Source: Nocardia africana NBRC 100379
GTDB lineage: Bacteria > Actinomycetota > Actinomycetes > Mycobacteriales > Mycobacteriaceae
DNA length: 64,000 bases
NCBI RefSeq assembly: GCF_001612635.1
Contig: NZ_BDAV01000010.1
Location: 1 to 64,000, forward strand
Direction of reading: 5' to 3'
Position 1 is the first letter of the stretch, and each line of letters opens with the position of its first letter. The notes under the pieces are model-generated. The model was not told the origin of the DNA. It made no database searches and saw nothing but the letters and a program-made list of their open reading frames with translations. The translations under genes and the position numbers were made by a program. Positions 7,809 through 17,300 of this stretch are shown here, piece after piece.

Positions 7809-10103
7809 ATGGCGACCATCGAATACCTCCGAACCGAGCCGGAGCTGCCTCCCGTAGGGATCATCGACCGCCGGCCGATCACGCCCGCCAAGAAGGCGAT
7901 CTTCGCGGCCGTCGCCGTCTTCGGTGCGGTCGCCTGGGCGATTCTCGCCGTCGCCCGCGGCGAGAACGTCAACGCGGTATGGATCGTCGTCGCGGCGGTA
8001 TGCACCTACATCATCGCCTACCAGTTCTACGCCCGGCTGATCGAATGGAAGATCACCAAGCCGCGCGACGACACCGCCACTCCGGCAGAGGAACTGGAGA
8101 ACGGCACCGACTACCTGCCGATGGACCGGCGGGTCCTGTTCGGCCACCACTTCGCCGCCATCGCCGGCGCCGGGCCGCTGGTCGGGCCGGTTCTCGCGGC
8201 GCAGATGGGGTATCTGCCGGGCACGCTGTGGATCGTGATCGGCGTCGTGCTCGCCGGGGCCGTCCAGGACTATCTGGTGCTGTGGGCGTCGGTGAAGCGC
8301 CGCGGCCGCAGTCTCGGGCAGATGGCCCGCGACGAACTCGGCGTGGTGGGCGGTGTCGCGGCGCTGATCGCGGTGCTGGTGATCATGGTGATTCTGCTGG
8401 CCGTCCTGGGCATCGTGGTGGTCAACGCGCTCGCGGCGACGAAGGGGGCCGACGGGCAGCTGCACGGCGGCAGCCCGTGGGGTGTGTTCTCGATTTCGAT
8501 GACGATTCCGATCGCGCTGCTGATGGGCCTGTACCTGCGCTATGTGCGGCCGGGCAAGGTCGGTGAGATCTCGATCGTCGGCTTCGTGCTGTTGCTGCTG
8601 GCCATCGTCTCCGGGCGCTGGGTGTCGGAATCCGGTTGGGGCCGTGACCTGTTCACCCTTTCGGGCACCACCATCGCGTGGATGCTGATCATCTACGGCT
8701 TCATCGCGTCGGTGTTGCCGGTGTGGCTGCTGCTGGCGCCGCGCGACTATCTGTCGACGTTCATGAAGGTCGGCACCATCGTGCTGCTGGCGCTGGGCGT
8801 GGTGATCACCATGCCGGTGCTGCACGCGCCCGCGGTCTCCCAGTTCGCCGGGAACTCCAAGGGTCCCGCGTTCGCCGGCAGCCTGTTCCCCTTCCTGTTC
8901 ATCACCATCGCCTGCGGTGCGCTCTCCGGATTCCACGCGCTGGTCTCCTCGGGCACCACGCCGAAACTGCTCGAAAAGCAGTCGCAGGCACGGATGATCG
9001 GCTACGGCGGCATGCTGATGGAGTCGTTCGTCGCGGTGATGGCGATCATCGCCGCCAGCATCCTCGACCAGCATCTGTACTTCGCCATGAACACCGGCGG
9101 CCTCACCAGCGCACAGGCCGCCGCCGACAAGGTGAACGCCCTCGGGCTCGGCGGGACACCGATCACACCGAACGAGCTGAACCAGGCCGCTCACGACGTG
9201 GGCGAACAGGCGATCTACTCCCGCACCGGCGGCGCGCCCACCCTGGCCGTCGGGATGGCCGAGGTGATGCACAACTTCATCGGCGGCGCCGCGATGAAGT
9301 CGTTCTGGTACCACTTCGCGATCATGTTCGAGGCGCTGTTCATCCTGACCACCATCGATGCCGGCACCCGCGTCGCGCGCTTCATGCTGTCGGACACACT
9401 CGGCAACCTCGGCGGTCCGGCGCGCAAATTCAAGGATCCCTCCTGGCGCCCCGGGGCCTGGCTGTGCACGTTCGTCGTGGTCGCGGCCTGGGGTTCGGTG
9501 CTGCTGATGGGCGTGACCGATCCGCTCGGCGGTATCTACACGTTGTATCCGCTGTTCGGTATCGCCAATCAGCTGCTGGCCGCGGTCGCGCTGACGGTGG
9601 TTCTGGTGATCGTGATGAAGAAGAGGCTGTGGAAGTGGGCCTGGATTCCGGCGCTGCCGCTGATCTGGGATCTCATCGTCACCATGACGGCCTCGTGGCA
9701 GAAGATCTTCTCCGGCGACAAGAACATCGGCTACTGGACCCAGCACCGCATCTACAGCGACGCTCGTGACGCCGGGAAGGTGCTCGCGCCGGCCAAGAGC
9801 ATGGCCGATATGGACAAGGTCGTGCGGAACACGTTCATCCAGGGCTCACTGTCGATCATTTTCGCGGTGCTGGTGTTGATCGTGGCGGCGGTCGGAGTGA
9901 TCGTGTGCCTTCGAGCGGTGCGCCGCGGTGGTGGAGCCACCACCGAGACTCCGGAGGTGCCGTCGAAGATCTTCGGGCCGTCGGGTTTCCTGACGACGAA
10001 GGCCGAGAAGGAGGTGCAGCGCGAATGGGCGGAACACGAGCGCGCGGGCGCGGCGAAGGTCCCCGGCACGACGACCGCATCGACGCCGGAACCGGCTTCT
10101 TAG
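7809..10103 (+). CDS. cstA: carbon starvation protein CstA
   Basis: A 764-residue polytopic membrane protein of the CstA family, which imports peptides or pyruvate during carbon limitation. The diagnostic stretch FGHHFAAIAGAGPLVGPVLA sits at about residues 113-132, followed by the CstA_5TM part near TRVARFMLSDTLGNLGG. Around 16 hydrophobic segments are visible; the last about 70 residues form a charged cytoplasmic tail. GGAGAG nine bases upstream supports ATG 7809. A DUF466 protein follows, the usual partner of CstA/BtsT transporters. Transport substrate here is not determined. Confidence 0.96.
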   Translation: MATIEYLRTEPELPPVGIIDRRPITPAKKAIFAAVAVFGAVAWAILAVARGENVNAVWIVVAAVCTYIIAYQFYARLIEWKITKPRDDTATPAEELENGTDYLPMDRRVLFGHHFAAIAGAGPLVGPVLAAQMGYLPGTLWIVIGVVLAGAVQDYLVLWASVKRRGRSLGQMARDELGVVGGVAALIAVLVIMVILLAVLGIVVVNALAATKGADGQLHGGSPWGVFSISMTIPIALLMGLYLRYVRPGKVGEISIVGFVLLLLAIVSGRWVSESGWGRDLFTLSGTTIAWMLIIYGFIASVLPVWLLLAPRDYLSTFMKVGTIVLLALGVVITMPVLHAPAVSQFAGNSKGPAFAGSLFPFLFITIACGALSGFHALVSSGTTPKLLEKQSQARMIGYGGMLMESFVAVMAIIAASILDQHLYFAMNTGGLTSAQAAADKVNALGLGGTPITPNELNQAAHDVGEQAIYSRTGGAPTLAVGMAEVMHNFIGGAAMKSFWYHFAIMFEALFILTTIDAGTRVARFMLSDTLGNLGGPARKFKDPSWRPGAWLCTFVVVAAWGSVLLMGVTDPLGGIYTLYPLFGIANQLLAAVALTVVLVIVMKKRLWKWAWIPALPLIWDLIVTMTASWQKIFSGDKNIGYWTQHRIYSDARDAGKVLAPAKSMADMDKVVRNTFIQGSLSIIFAVLVLIVAAVGVIVCLRAVRRGGGATTETPEVPSKIFGPSGFLTTKAEKEVQREWAEHERAGAAKVPGTTTASTPEPAS

Positions 10104-10126
10104 CAAGCGAATTCGAGGATTTCGGC

Positions 10127-10387
10127 GTGGCAGCGGCGGCCGCGCCGAGTCCGTCCGCCGCCACGGCGAAGACGCACCGCCGGACCGGCGCTGTACTGCG
10201 GGCGCCGCTGCGTGCGGTCCGGGCGGGAGCCCGCTATATGAACGCGGTGCTCGGCGGGCAGGACTACCCGCGATATGTGGAACATCTGCGGCGCCGGCAT
10301 CCCGATCGGCCGATTCCGACCGAGAGTGAATACTGGCGCGAGCGGCACGCGGCGGCCGATCGCAACCCCGGAACCCGGTGCTGCTGA
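10127..10387 (+). CDS. YbdD/YjiX (DUF466) family small protein
   Basis: A small basic protein (86 residues from GTG 10127) with the family core ARYMNAVLGGQDYPRYVEHL, then RHPDRPIPTESEYWRER. GAGGA about eight bases upstream supports this start; longer in-frame starts would overlap cstA. YbdD/YjiX proteins are encoded directly after cstA or btsT in many bacteria and are needed for transporter function, probably as an accessory subunit. The alanine-rich N-terminus is longer than in E. coli homologues. The gene follows cstA by 23 bp, so co-transcription is likely. Confidence 0.85.
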   Translation: MAAAAAPSPSAATAKTHRRTGAVLRAPLRAVRAGARYMNAVLGGQDYPRYVEHLRRRHPDRPIPTESEYWRERHAAADRNPGTRCC

Positions 10388-10506
10388 GCTCGCCCAGCAG
10401 TCCACCCCTCACCTCCCCGCTCCAGCCGGCCCGAATTCCTTGCGACGCTGCGGAATAGGCCGTTTGCGGCGGTTATATCCGGTTGCTCTCACCGAGCGGA
10501 TAACCG

Positions 10507-10521
10507 ATAGCAGATAGCTAT
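10507..10521. promoter_or_regulatory. palindrome upstream of the Ada-AlkA gene
   Basis: ATAGC-AGATA-GCTAT lies about 90 bp before the ada-alkA start in an unusually AT-rich stretch (10465-10550). Ada-type proteins activate their own promoters after methylation, so this region is the likely control site. Assignment is tentative. Confidence 0.3.
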
Positions 10522-10601
10522 GTCGCTGAAACGTTGGCTATCCGGGGTAGTTGTCTGATTCCCGCTAGCGCGGGCGGCCTCGGGCTGACAAGGTGGACTG
10601 C

Positions 10602-12230
10602 GTGAGTGTGAACGGTCTGGACTTCGAGCGCTGTTATCGACCGGTGGCCACCCGCGATGCCCGTTTCGACGGGCAATTCGTCACGGCGGTGCGCACCACC
10701 GGAATCTACTGTCGGCCATCGTGTCCTGCTATCACTCCGAAGCGTACGAATGTCACGTTCCTCCCCACCGCGGCCGCCGCGCAGCAGAACGGCTTTCGCG
10801 CCTGCCGCCGGTGCCTGCCCGATGCCGCGCCCGGCTCACCACTGTGGAACACCCGCGCCGATCTGGCCGCGCGGGCGATGCGACTGATCGCCGACGGAGT
10901 GATCGAACGCAGCGGCGTCCCCGGCCTGGCCGACAAGCTCGGCTATTCGCAGCGGCAGCTGACCCGGGTACTCACCGCCGAACTCGGCGCCGGTCCGCTC
11001 GCCCTGGCTCGCGCCCATCGCGCTCACACCGCCCGGCTGCTCATTCAGACCACGCGAATGCCCATGTCCGACATCGCCTTCGCGGCCGGCTTCGCCAGCA
11101 TCCGGCAGTTCAACGACACCGTGCGCGAGGTGTTCGTGGTGAGTCCGACCGTGTTGCGCGAGGAGGCGCGGCGGTTGCGCGGCGACACCCTGCCCGCCAC
11201 CAACGGCGCCCTCACCCTGCGCCTGCCCTATCGCGAACCGCTCGATGCGAGCTGGCTCGAATGGTTCCTCTCCGCGCATGCGGTCCCCGGGCTGGAGAGC
11301 TGGGAGGACGGCGTGTACACGCGCAGCCTGCGTACCCCGCACGGACATGCCACGGTGCGCGCGAGTATTCACCCCGGCCATGTGCGGGCGAGCCTGGCGC
11401 TGCACGATATGCGCGATCTGGCGCCGACCGTCGCGCGGATCCGGCACCTGCTCGACCTGGACGCCGATCCGGTCGGGATCGATGCCGCACTCACCGAGGG
11501 CTTCGGGCCCGGTGCGCCGGCGATCGGCGCGGGCATCCGGGTACCGGGCTGCCTGGACGGCTCGGAGTTGTTGCTGCGCACCATGATCGGACAGCAGATC
11601 TCGGTGTCGGCGGCGACCACGCACACCGCCCGCCTGGTCGACGCGCTGGGCGAGAACGTCAACGGCCCGATGCCGCGACTCTTCCCCACCGCCGAAGCCA
11701 TCGCCGAACGGGGCGCCGACGTCCTGACCGGACCGGCCCGGCGGACCGCCTCGATCGTGGGCGCCGCCCGTGCCCTCGCCTCCGGTGACCTGCGACTGCA
11801 CGCAGGGCGGACCGCCGCCGACGTACGCCGTGATCTGCTCGCCCTCGACGGGGTCGGCCCGTGGACGGCCGACTACGTGACGATGCGGCTGCTCGCCGAC
11901 CCGGACATCCTGCTGCATACCGATCTCGTGGTCCGGCAGGGCGCGGCCCAGTACGGCATCGATCTCACCGACACGTCGCGATGGGCGCCGTGGCGGTCGT
12001 ATCTGTCGATGCATCTGTGGAAGCGCGCGCTCTCCGAACGCACCGCGGTGGCCGGCGCCGCGACCACGCGGGCGGCATTGGGACGCACCGGCGGATACCC
12101 CGCCGGCCGCGACGACACCACCCGGCCCGCCCCCGCACGGGCCACGCTCGACCGCCGTGGCGACGCCGCGCGCACCGGGCTCGCCGCCGAGGCCGGCCGG
12201 CGCACCGCGTATCTGGGCGCGCGGCGATGA
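10602..12230 (+). CDS. alkA: Ada-AlkA fusion: methylphosphotriester sensor and 3-methyladenine glycosylase
   Basis: A fused adaptive-response protein. The N-terminal Ada zinc domain has the four cysteines in IYCRPSCP and ACRRCLPD; the first accepts methyl groups from DNA phosphotriesters in Ada. An AraC-type HTH follows (DIAFAAGFASIRQFNDTV). The C-terminal half is AlkA: an N-terminal AlkA_N fold and a helix-hairpin-helix GPD domain with GVGPWTADYV and the catalytic aspartate in ILLHTDLVV. GTG 10602 has AAGGTGG five bases upstream; a GTG at 10593 lies in that sequence. The stop overlaps the next gene's ATG, so regulator, glycosylase and methyltransferase form one repair operon. Confidence 0.92.
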   Translation: MSVNGLDFERCYRPVATRDARFDGQFVTAVRTTGIYCRPSCPAITPKRTNVTFLPTAAAAQQNGFRACRRCLPDAAPGSPLWNTRADLAARAMRLIADGVIERSGVPGLADKLGYSQRQLTRVLTAELGAGPLALARAHRAHTARLLIQTTRMPMSDIAFAAGFASIRQFNDTVREVFVVSPTVLREEARRLRGDTLPATNGALTLRLPYREPLDASWLEWFLSAHAVPGLESWEDGVYTRSLRTPHGHATVRASIHPGHVRASLALHDMRDLAPTVARIRHLLDLDADPVGIDAALTEGFGPGAPAIGAGIRVPGCLDGSELLLRTMIGQQISVSAATTHTARLVDALGENVNGPMPRLFPTAEAIAERGADVLTGPARRTASIVGAARALASGDLRLHAGRTAADVRRDLLALDGVGPWTADYVTMRLLADPDILLHTDLVVRQGAAQYGIDLTDTSRWAPWRSYLSMHLWKRALSERTAVAGAATTRAALGRTGGYPAGRDDTTRPAPARATLDRRGDAARTGLAAEAGRRTAYLGARR

Positions 12231-12754
12231 GCACCGCCGACTACGCGACCGTCCCCACCCCGATCGGACCGTTCACGGTCATCTCCGATCCGGACGGCGC
12301 GGTGCTGGCCTCCGGCTGGACCGCCGACGCGGAGGGGCTGCGCGGTCTCATCCATCCGCGGTTGCGGCCGGACGCGCTGCGCCGCTACGACGCCCTCGAC
12401 GAGCTCACCGACACCGTCGAGCGGTATCACCAGGGCGAGCTGGATGCCATCGACGGGGTGGTGGTCCGGCAGGTGTCCGGGCCGTTCCTCGAACACGCCT
12501 GGTCGGTCCTGCGAGCGGTACCGGCCGGCGCGCCGATCACCTATACCGCCTTCGCTCTTCGGTCCGGCCGCCCGGAGGCCATTCGCGCCGCCGCCAACGC
12601 CTGCGCGCGCAATGCCGCCGCCCTCTTCGTGCCGTGCCATCGGATTCTGCGGACGGACGGCTCGCTCGGCGGCTTCCGCTGGGGGCTGGGCTGTAAACGC
12701 TGGCTGCTCGCCCACGAGCGGGCGGCGGAGGACAGCGCCCGTCTCGCCCGCTGA
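12227..12754 (+). CDS. ogt: methylated-DNA-[protein]-cysteine S-methyltransferase
   Basis: A suicide repair enzyme that removes O6-alkyl groups from guanine. The active-site motif PCHRI places the acceptor at Cys137, followed by LGGFRWGLGCKRWLLAHE, typical of Ogt. The helix-turn-helix recognition region reads SGRPEAIRAAANACARNAAA. Length (175 residues) fits Ogt without an Ada domain. ATG 12227 shares ATGA with the stop of the preceding Ada-AlkA gene, so translation is probably coupled and both respond to alkylation. Confidence 0.95.
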   Translation: MSTADYATVPTPIGPFTVISDPDGAVLASGWTADAEGLRGLIHPRLRPDALRRYDALDELTDTVERYHQGELDAIDGVVVRQVSGPFLEHAWSVLRAVPAGAPITYTAFALRSGRPEAIRAAANACARNAAALFVPCHRILRTDGSLGGFRWGLGCKRWLLAHERAAEDSARLAR

Positions 12755-12780
12755 GCGCCCACCTCTCCGGATCCGGCGCC

Positions 12781-12806
12781 CGAACTGGTGTCGAACCACC
12801 GGTTCG
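12781..12806. terminator. stem-loop between ogt and the carboxylesterase gene
   Basis: CGAACTGGTG and CACCGGTTCG pair with one mismatch across a 6-base loop, 27 bp after ogt and 35 bp before the esterase start. It could terminate the repair operon or sit in the esterase leader. Confidence 0.3.
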
Positions 12807-12840
12807 ACGGGCAGAATGCGGAACGACGAAGGAGTTCTGC

Positions 12841-14343
12841 ATGGATACGATCGTGTCGGTCACCGGTGGCAAGGTCCGGGGCACCACCGAGAACGCGGTG
12901 AGCACATTCCTCGGCATTCCCTACGCGGCGGCGCCCGTCGGCCCGGCCCGGTTCGACCTGCCCCGGCCGGTTCCCGAATGGGACGGCGTGCGCGATGCGC
13001 TGACCTACGGGGCGACCTGTGCGCAGTCGCAGTATCCCGCGCCGATCCACGCCCTGATCGGCAGCGACGGATTGCCCGGGGACGAGTATCTGAACCTCAA
13101 CGTGTGGACGCCCGAGGTCGGCGGCTCCGGTCTGCCGGTGATGGTCTGGATTCACGGCGGGGCCTTCACCCGCGGCTCGAACGCCCGGACCATGTACGAC
13201 GGAAGTACCTTCGCCCGCGACGGGGTCGTGGTGGTGTCGATCAACTATCGGCTCGGGATCTCCGGCTTCGCCGCCGTGCCCGGCGCCCCGCTCAACCGCG
13301 GGCTGCACGACCAGATCTTCGCGTTGCGCTGGGTGCGAGACAATATCGCGGCGTTCGGCGGTGACCCCGACAATGTGACCGTCTTCGGCGAATCGGCGGG
13401 CGGAATGAGTGTGGTCGATCTGCTGACCACCGCGCCGGCGCGCGGCCTGTTCCGCCGCGCGATCGTGCAGAGCGGCAACGGATCCGCCGTCGCCGCGGCC
13501 GACGACGCGGTCAAGGTCGCCGAAAACCTCGCTCGCACACTGGGAATCGAGCCGACTGCGGCGGCCTTCGGCGAGCTCGGACCGGACCGGCTGCGGACCG
13601 CGCAGGACGCGGTGGCGCTGGAGTTGATCACGAATCCCGATCCGAATCGGTGGGGCCGCACGATCATCGACAACGGTCTCGGGCTTCTGAGCTTCTTCCC
13701 GGTGATCGACGGTGACCTCATCGAGGACCGGCCGATCGATGTGCTGGACGGCTCCACCGCCCATGCGATGCCGTTGCTCATCGGCTGGACGGCCGAGGAA
13801 TTCCGGTTCTTCACCTTTCCGACCGGCATCGCGGCCACGCTCACCGATCAGACGCTGGGTCCGGTGCTGTCCCGCTACGGTGTCGATCCCGCCGTGGTGC
13901 AGGTGTACGCCGAGCATCGACCGCAGGCCACACCCGCCGACCTGTTCGCGGCGGTGATCACCGACGTGGTCTTCCGCGACGATTCGATGCGCATCGCGGC
14001 GGCCAACGCCGCCGCCGGCGCGCCGACGTATGTGTACGAATTCGGCTGGCGCAGTGGGGTTCCCGATCTCGGCGCCTGTCACGTGCTGGAGATCCCGTTC
14101 GTCTTCGACAAACTCTCCGAGGCGCATCCGCTGACCGGGCCGAATCCGCCGCAACCACTGGCCGACGAAATCCACCGGGCCTGGGTCGGTTTCGCGACCG
14201 ACGGCGATCCGGGGTGGGCGCCCTTCGGAACGAACCGGCAGGTGCGGATGTTCGACTTCCCGAGCTCGGCCACCGTGCCCGACCCGCACGCCGCGGAACT
14301 ACTGGCGCTGCGCGAATCGGGGAGCCGCTTGCGCCGCGGGTGA
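12841..14343 (+). CDS. type-B carboxylesterase/para-nitrobenzyl esterase
   Basis: A 500-residue alpha/beta hydrolase of the carboxylesterase B family. The nucleophile elbow GESAGG puts the catalytic serine at residue 185; the oxyanion-hole motif WIHGGAF and the family start GKVRGTTENAVSTFLGIPYA are present, and the catalytic histidine is probably in LGACHVLEIPFVF. No signal peptide, so cytoplasmic. AAGGAG lies shortly before ATG 12841. M. tuberculosis has an esterase of this type (Rv1105) in the equivalent neighbourhood, from memory. It ends one base from the converging sbcC stop. Natural substrate unknown. Confidence 0.93.
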   Translation: MDTIVSVTGGKVRGTTENAVSTFLGIPYAAAPVGPARFDLPRPVPEWDGVRDALTYGATCAQSQYPAPIHALIGSDGLPGDEYLNLNVWTPEVGGSGLPVMVWIHGGAFTRGSNARTMYDGSTFARDGVVVVSINYRLGISGFAAVPGAPLNRGLHDQIFALRWVRDNIAAFGGDPDNVTVFGESAGGMSVVDLLTTAPARGLFRRAIVQSGNGSAVAAADDAVKVAENLARTLGIEPTAAAFGELGPDRLRTAQDAVALELITNPDPNRWGRTIIDNGLGLLSFFPVIDGDLIEDRPIDVLDGSTAHAMPLLIGWTAEEFRFFTFPTGIAATLTDQTLGPVLSRYGVDPAVVQVYAEHRPQATPADLFAAVITDVVFRDDSMRIAAANAAAGAPTYVYEFGWRSGVPDLGACHVLEIPFVFDKLSEAHPLTGPNPPQPLADEIHRAWVGFATDGDPGWAPFGTNRQVRMFDFPSSATVPDPHAAELLALRESGSRLRRG

Positions 14344-17300
14344 TCAGGCGACGATCGTCCGCAGCCGGGAGCCGGTCGGTTCCCGGATCACATGGAGCCG
14401 GCTGGGGATGCGCTGTCGCATCTCGTCGACGTGGCTGACCACGCCGACAACCCGTCCACCCGAACGCAATTCGTCCAGCACACCCATCACGGCGTCGAGG
14501 GTGTCGGCGTCGAGGCTGCCGAACCCCTCGTCGATGAACAGGGTGTCCAGGACCAGGCCGCCGGATTCCGCCGCGACCACATCGGCGAGGCCGAGCGCCA
14601 GAGACAGCGAGGCCATGAAGGTTTCCCCACCGGACAGGGTTTTCGCCGGACGGACCGCGCCGGTGTAGTCGTCGCGGATATCCAGGCCCAGACCGCCGCG
14701 GCGGCCGCGCGGACCGGCCGCGTCGGAATGGACGAATTCGTACCGGCCACCGGACATCCGCCGCAGTCGTGCCGAGCCGGCGATCGCGACTTCCTCCAGC
14801 CGCGCGGCGAGCACATAGGAACGCAGCGACATGCGGCGGTTGTTGGCGCCGCGGCCCGCCACCACGTCGGCGAGACCCTCGAGTTCGGTGTGCGCCTCCT
14901 GCAGGGGGGCGATGCGGTCGGCCGCGGCCCACAGCTGGCTGCCGAGTTCCTCGAGTTGGGCGACGCGGCGGGTGCTTTCGGCGTGCGCGGCGACCGCGGC
15001 GTCCAGTGCGCGGCGGGCCTCGGCCACGGCCGCCTCGACCTCGGTGAGGTCCACCGCCTCGGCGTCGGCCGCGGCCCGAACCTCTGGTTCGGCCAGAACC
15101 GCTTCGGCGTGGGCGCGACAGCGGTCGGCGGCGACGAGCTCGGCCTCCATCTCGGCCTGCTGCTGCGGTGTCCGGGTCGCGTCCGCGACGACTTTCGCGT
15201 AGGCCGCGAGCACGGCGTGGTCGGGCGCGTCGGACGCGGCGCGGGCAGGGTACAGCTCGGCGGAGACCTGCAGGTCGGCGGTGCGGGCGGTCTGTTCGAC
15301 GCGGCGGGCGAGGTCGGCGAACTGATCACCGGCGACGGAGGCGTCGGTGCGGGCGGTCAGCAGATCCGTCGCGTCGGCGATGAGCGCTTCCAGGCGGGCG
15401 CGGCGGCGCTCCACCGTGCCGTCGGCCCCGGCGGCGACCCGGACTCGCTCGGCGAGTTCGGCCAGCCGTCGATCGGCGGCCAGGATGCGTTCCTGTACGG
15501 CGCTGCCCCGGCTTTCGAGTTCCCGCAGGCGCGTGTGCAGGTCGGTTTCGGCGGTGCGCAGCCGCTCCACCTCGGCGGTGTGATCGGCGGCGGCGCTCGC
15601 CTTCTGCTGAGCCGACCGGAACCGCTCGGTCGCCGCGTTCACGGCGGCGGCCAATTCCGCGTGGTCGCCGTCGCCGCCGCGTTCGGCGAGCAGTTCGATC
15701 CGGCGTTCCAGTTCCGTGCGGCGGGTGAGTGCGCGGTCGCGCCGCTGTTCGGCGTCACGTTCGGCCTGCACCGCCGCGTCCTCGTCGGACTTCGCGACGG
15801 TGACGGCGGTGGGGCGGGCGGGGGCGGGATGCTCGCCGGAACCGCATACGCTGCACGGTTGCCCCGGGACGAGTGCGCCCGCCAGCTCGGCCGCCATCCC
15901 GGCGAGACGACGTTCGCGAATATCGAGCGTGCGCTCACGCGCATCCGCATGAGCGGCGCGGGCACGCTCGAATTCCTCGGTGGCCGTGGACAATTCCTTC
16001 CGCGCACTCATCAGTTCGACCGCCGCCTCCGCCGCGGCGCGCGTGCGCTCACAGTCGCGTTCCAGGCCCGGCAGCGCGGCCCGTGCCTCCGCCGCCTCCC
16101 GCAACGCCACCTCGGCCGAGCGAATGGCCTGCGGCAACTGCTCCCTGCGCTGCGCCAGCTGTTCCAGCTCGCGCGCGGCGGCGGCGTATTCCGTTCGTAG
16201 CCCGGCCAATTCGGTGGTCAGGCGCACGGCGTTCTCCGCGTCGGCGCGGACCTCTTCCAGAGAGCCGATATGTGCCGACCACCGTTGTACGGCGGCGTCG
16301 AGACCGCGCGGAGTTGTGGTGTGCACAGTGTCATCCGCTGGACGCGGGTTGTCGCCCGCCGAGCGCGGACCGTCGTCGGCCGAGCTCAGGCCGTCGCCCG
16401 CCGAGCTCAGACCGACGCCCGCCGAGCTCGGGTTGTTGTTTACCGAGCTCGGGTTCGAGCGGGCGGCCGTCGCACCGGTCGAAGCATCAGGCGTCCCGGC
16501 CTCGGCTGCGACAGCAGGTCCGGCCGGCGCGGTGTGCGAGTCGTCGGCCGGGGCATCATCGACCGCCTCGGGAATCTTCTGCTCGCCCGACGGGCCGGGC
16601 TCGGTCTGCGGGCGGGCGCCGGAGCGAGTCCTGGTACCGCGCGACGCCGCCGTTGCGGGCCGGACGAGGTCGATGGAGAACAACTCCAATTCGACCGGCT
16701 CGTCCACCGCATCGTGCTGCTCCGGTGGAGGTACAGAGAGTGCGAACAGCGTTGCGTCGTGGGTTGTTTCGGGTGCTTCGGCGTCGCCGTGGTCGGTCGC
16801 CACCGTGCCCGGCGGTACCCGAAGCCTGTCTTCTGCCCCCTCGGGCTCGCAGGCACGCGCTCCACCGGAGCAGCTCGGTTCGACACCCTGTGCGTCATCG
16901 GCCGACGCCGCGGCGCCGTCTCCCGCGACGTGTCCGTGGTCGGCGGCCGTGCCGGTCGGAACCGATTCCGCAGCGGATTTGTTGCCCTCGCTCGAATCCA
17001 CCGAGTCCAGACCGTGGCGGCCCTCGCCTGCGGCACCCTCTTCGTCGGCGTCGGCGCGGACGATCTCCGGAATGGCCGACAGTTCCTCGGCCAACTCGCT
17101 GTCCGTCAATTCGGCTGCCGCGAGATCGCTTGCGGCCCAGACTGTTCCGGGAAGCTCAGCGGATTCGGGTTCGAGCAGGCGGACGGCGAGGCGTTCGGCC
17201 AGGTCGCGAGCGTCGTCGGTGCGGCGGCGCAGGGTTACCGCGGCGGTGCGGGCGTCGGCGAGTGCGGCTGCCACCGGTTCGACGCGGCGGGCGCGCTCCA

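Noticed and set aside
7782..9746. A 654-codon - strand frame across cstA
   Set aside because: His/Gln/Arg-rich shadow of the CstA membrane gene.
14392..16200. A 602-codon + strand frame across sbcC
   Set aside because: Antisense shadow; the zinc hook and ATPase motifs belong to the - strand.
16330..16455. The regular 21-bp units considered as a CRISPR-like or iteron array
   Set aside because: There are no unique spacers, the units are imperfect and in frame within sbcC, and no cas or rep gene is near.
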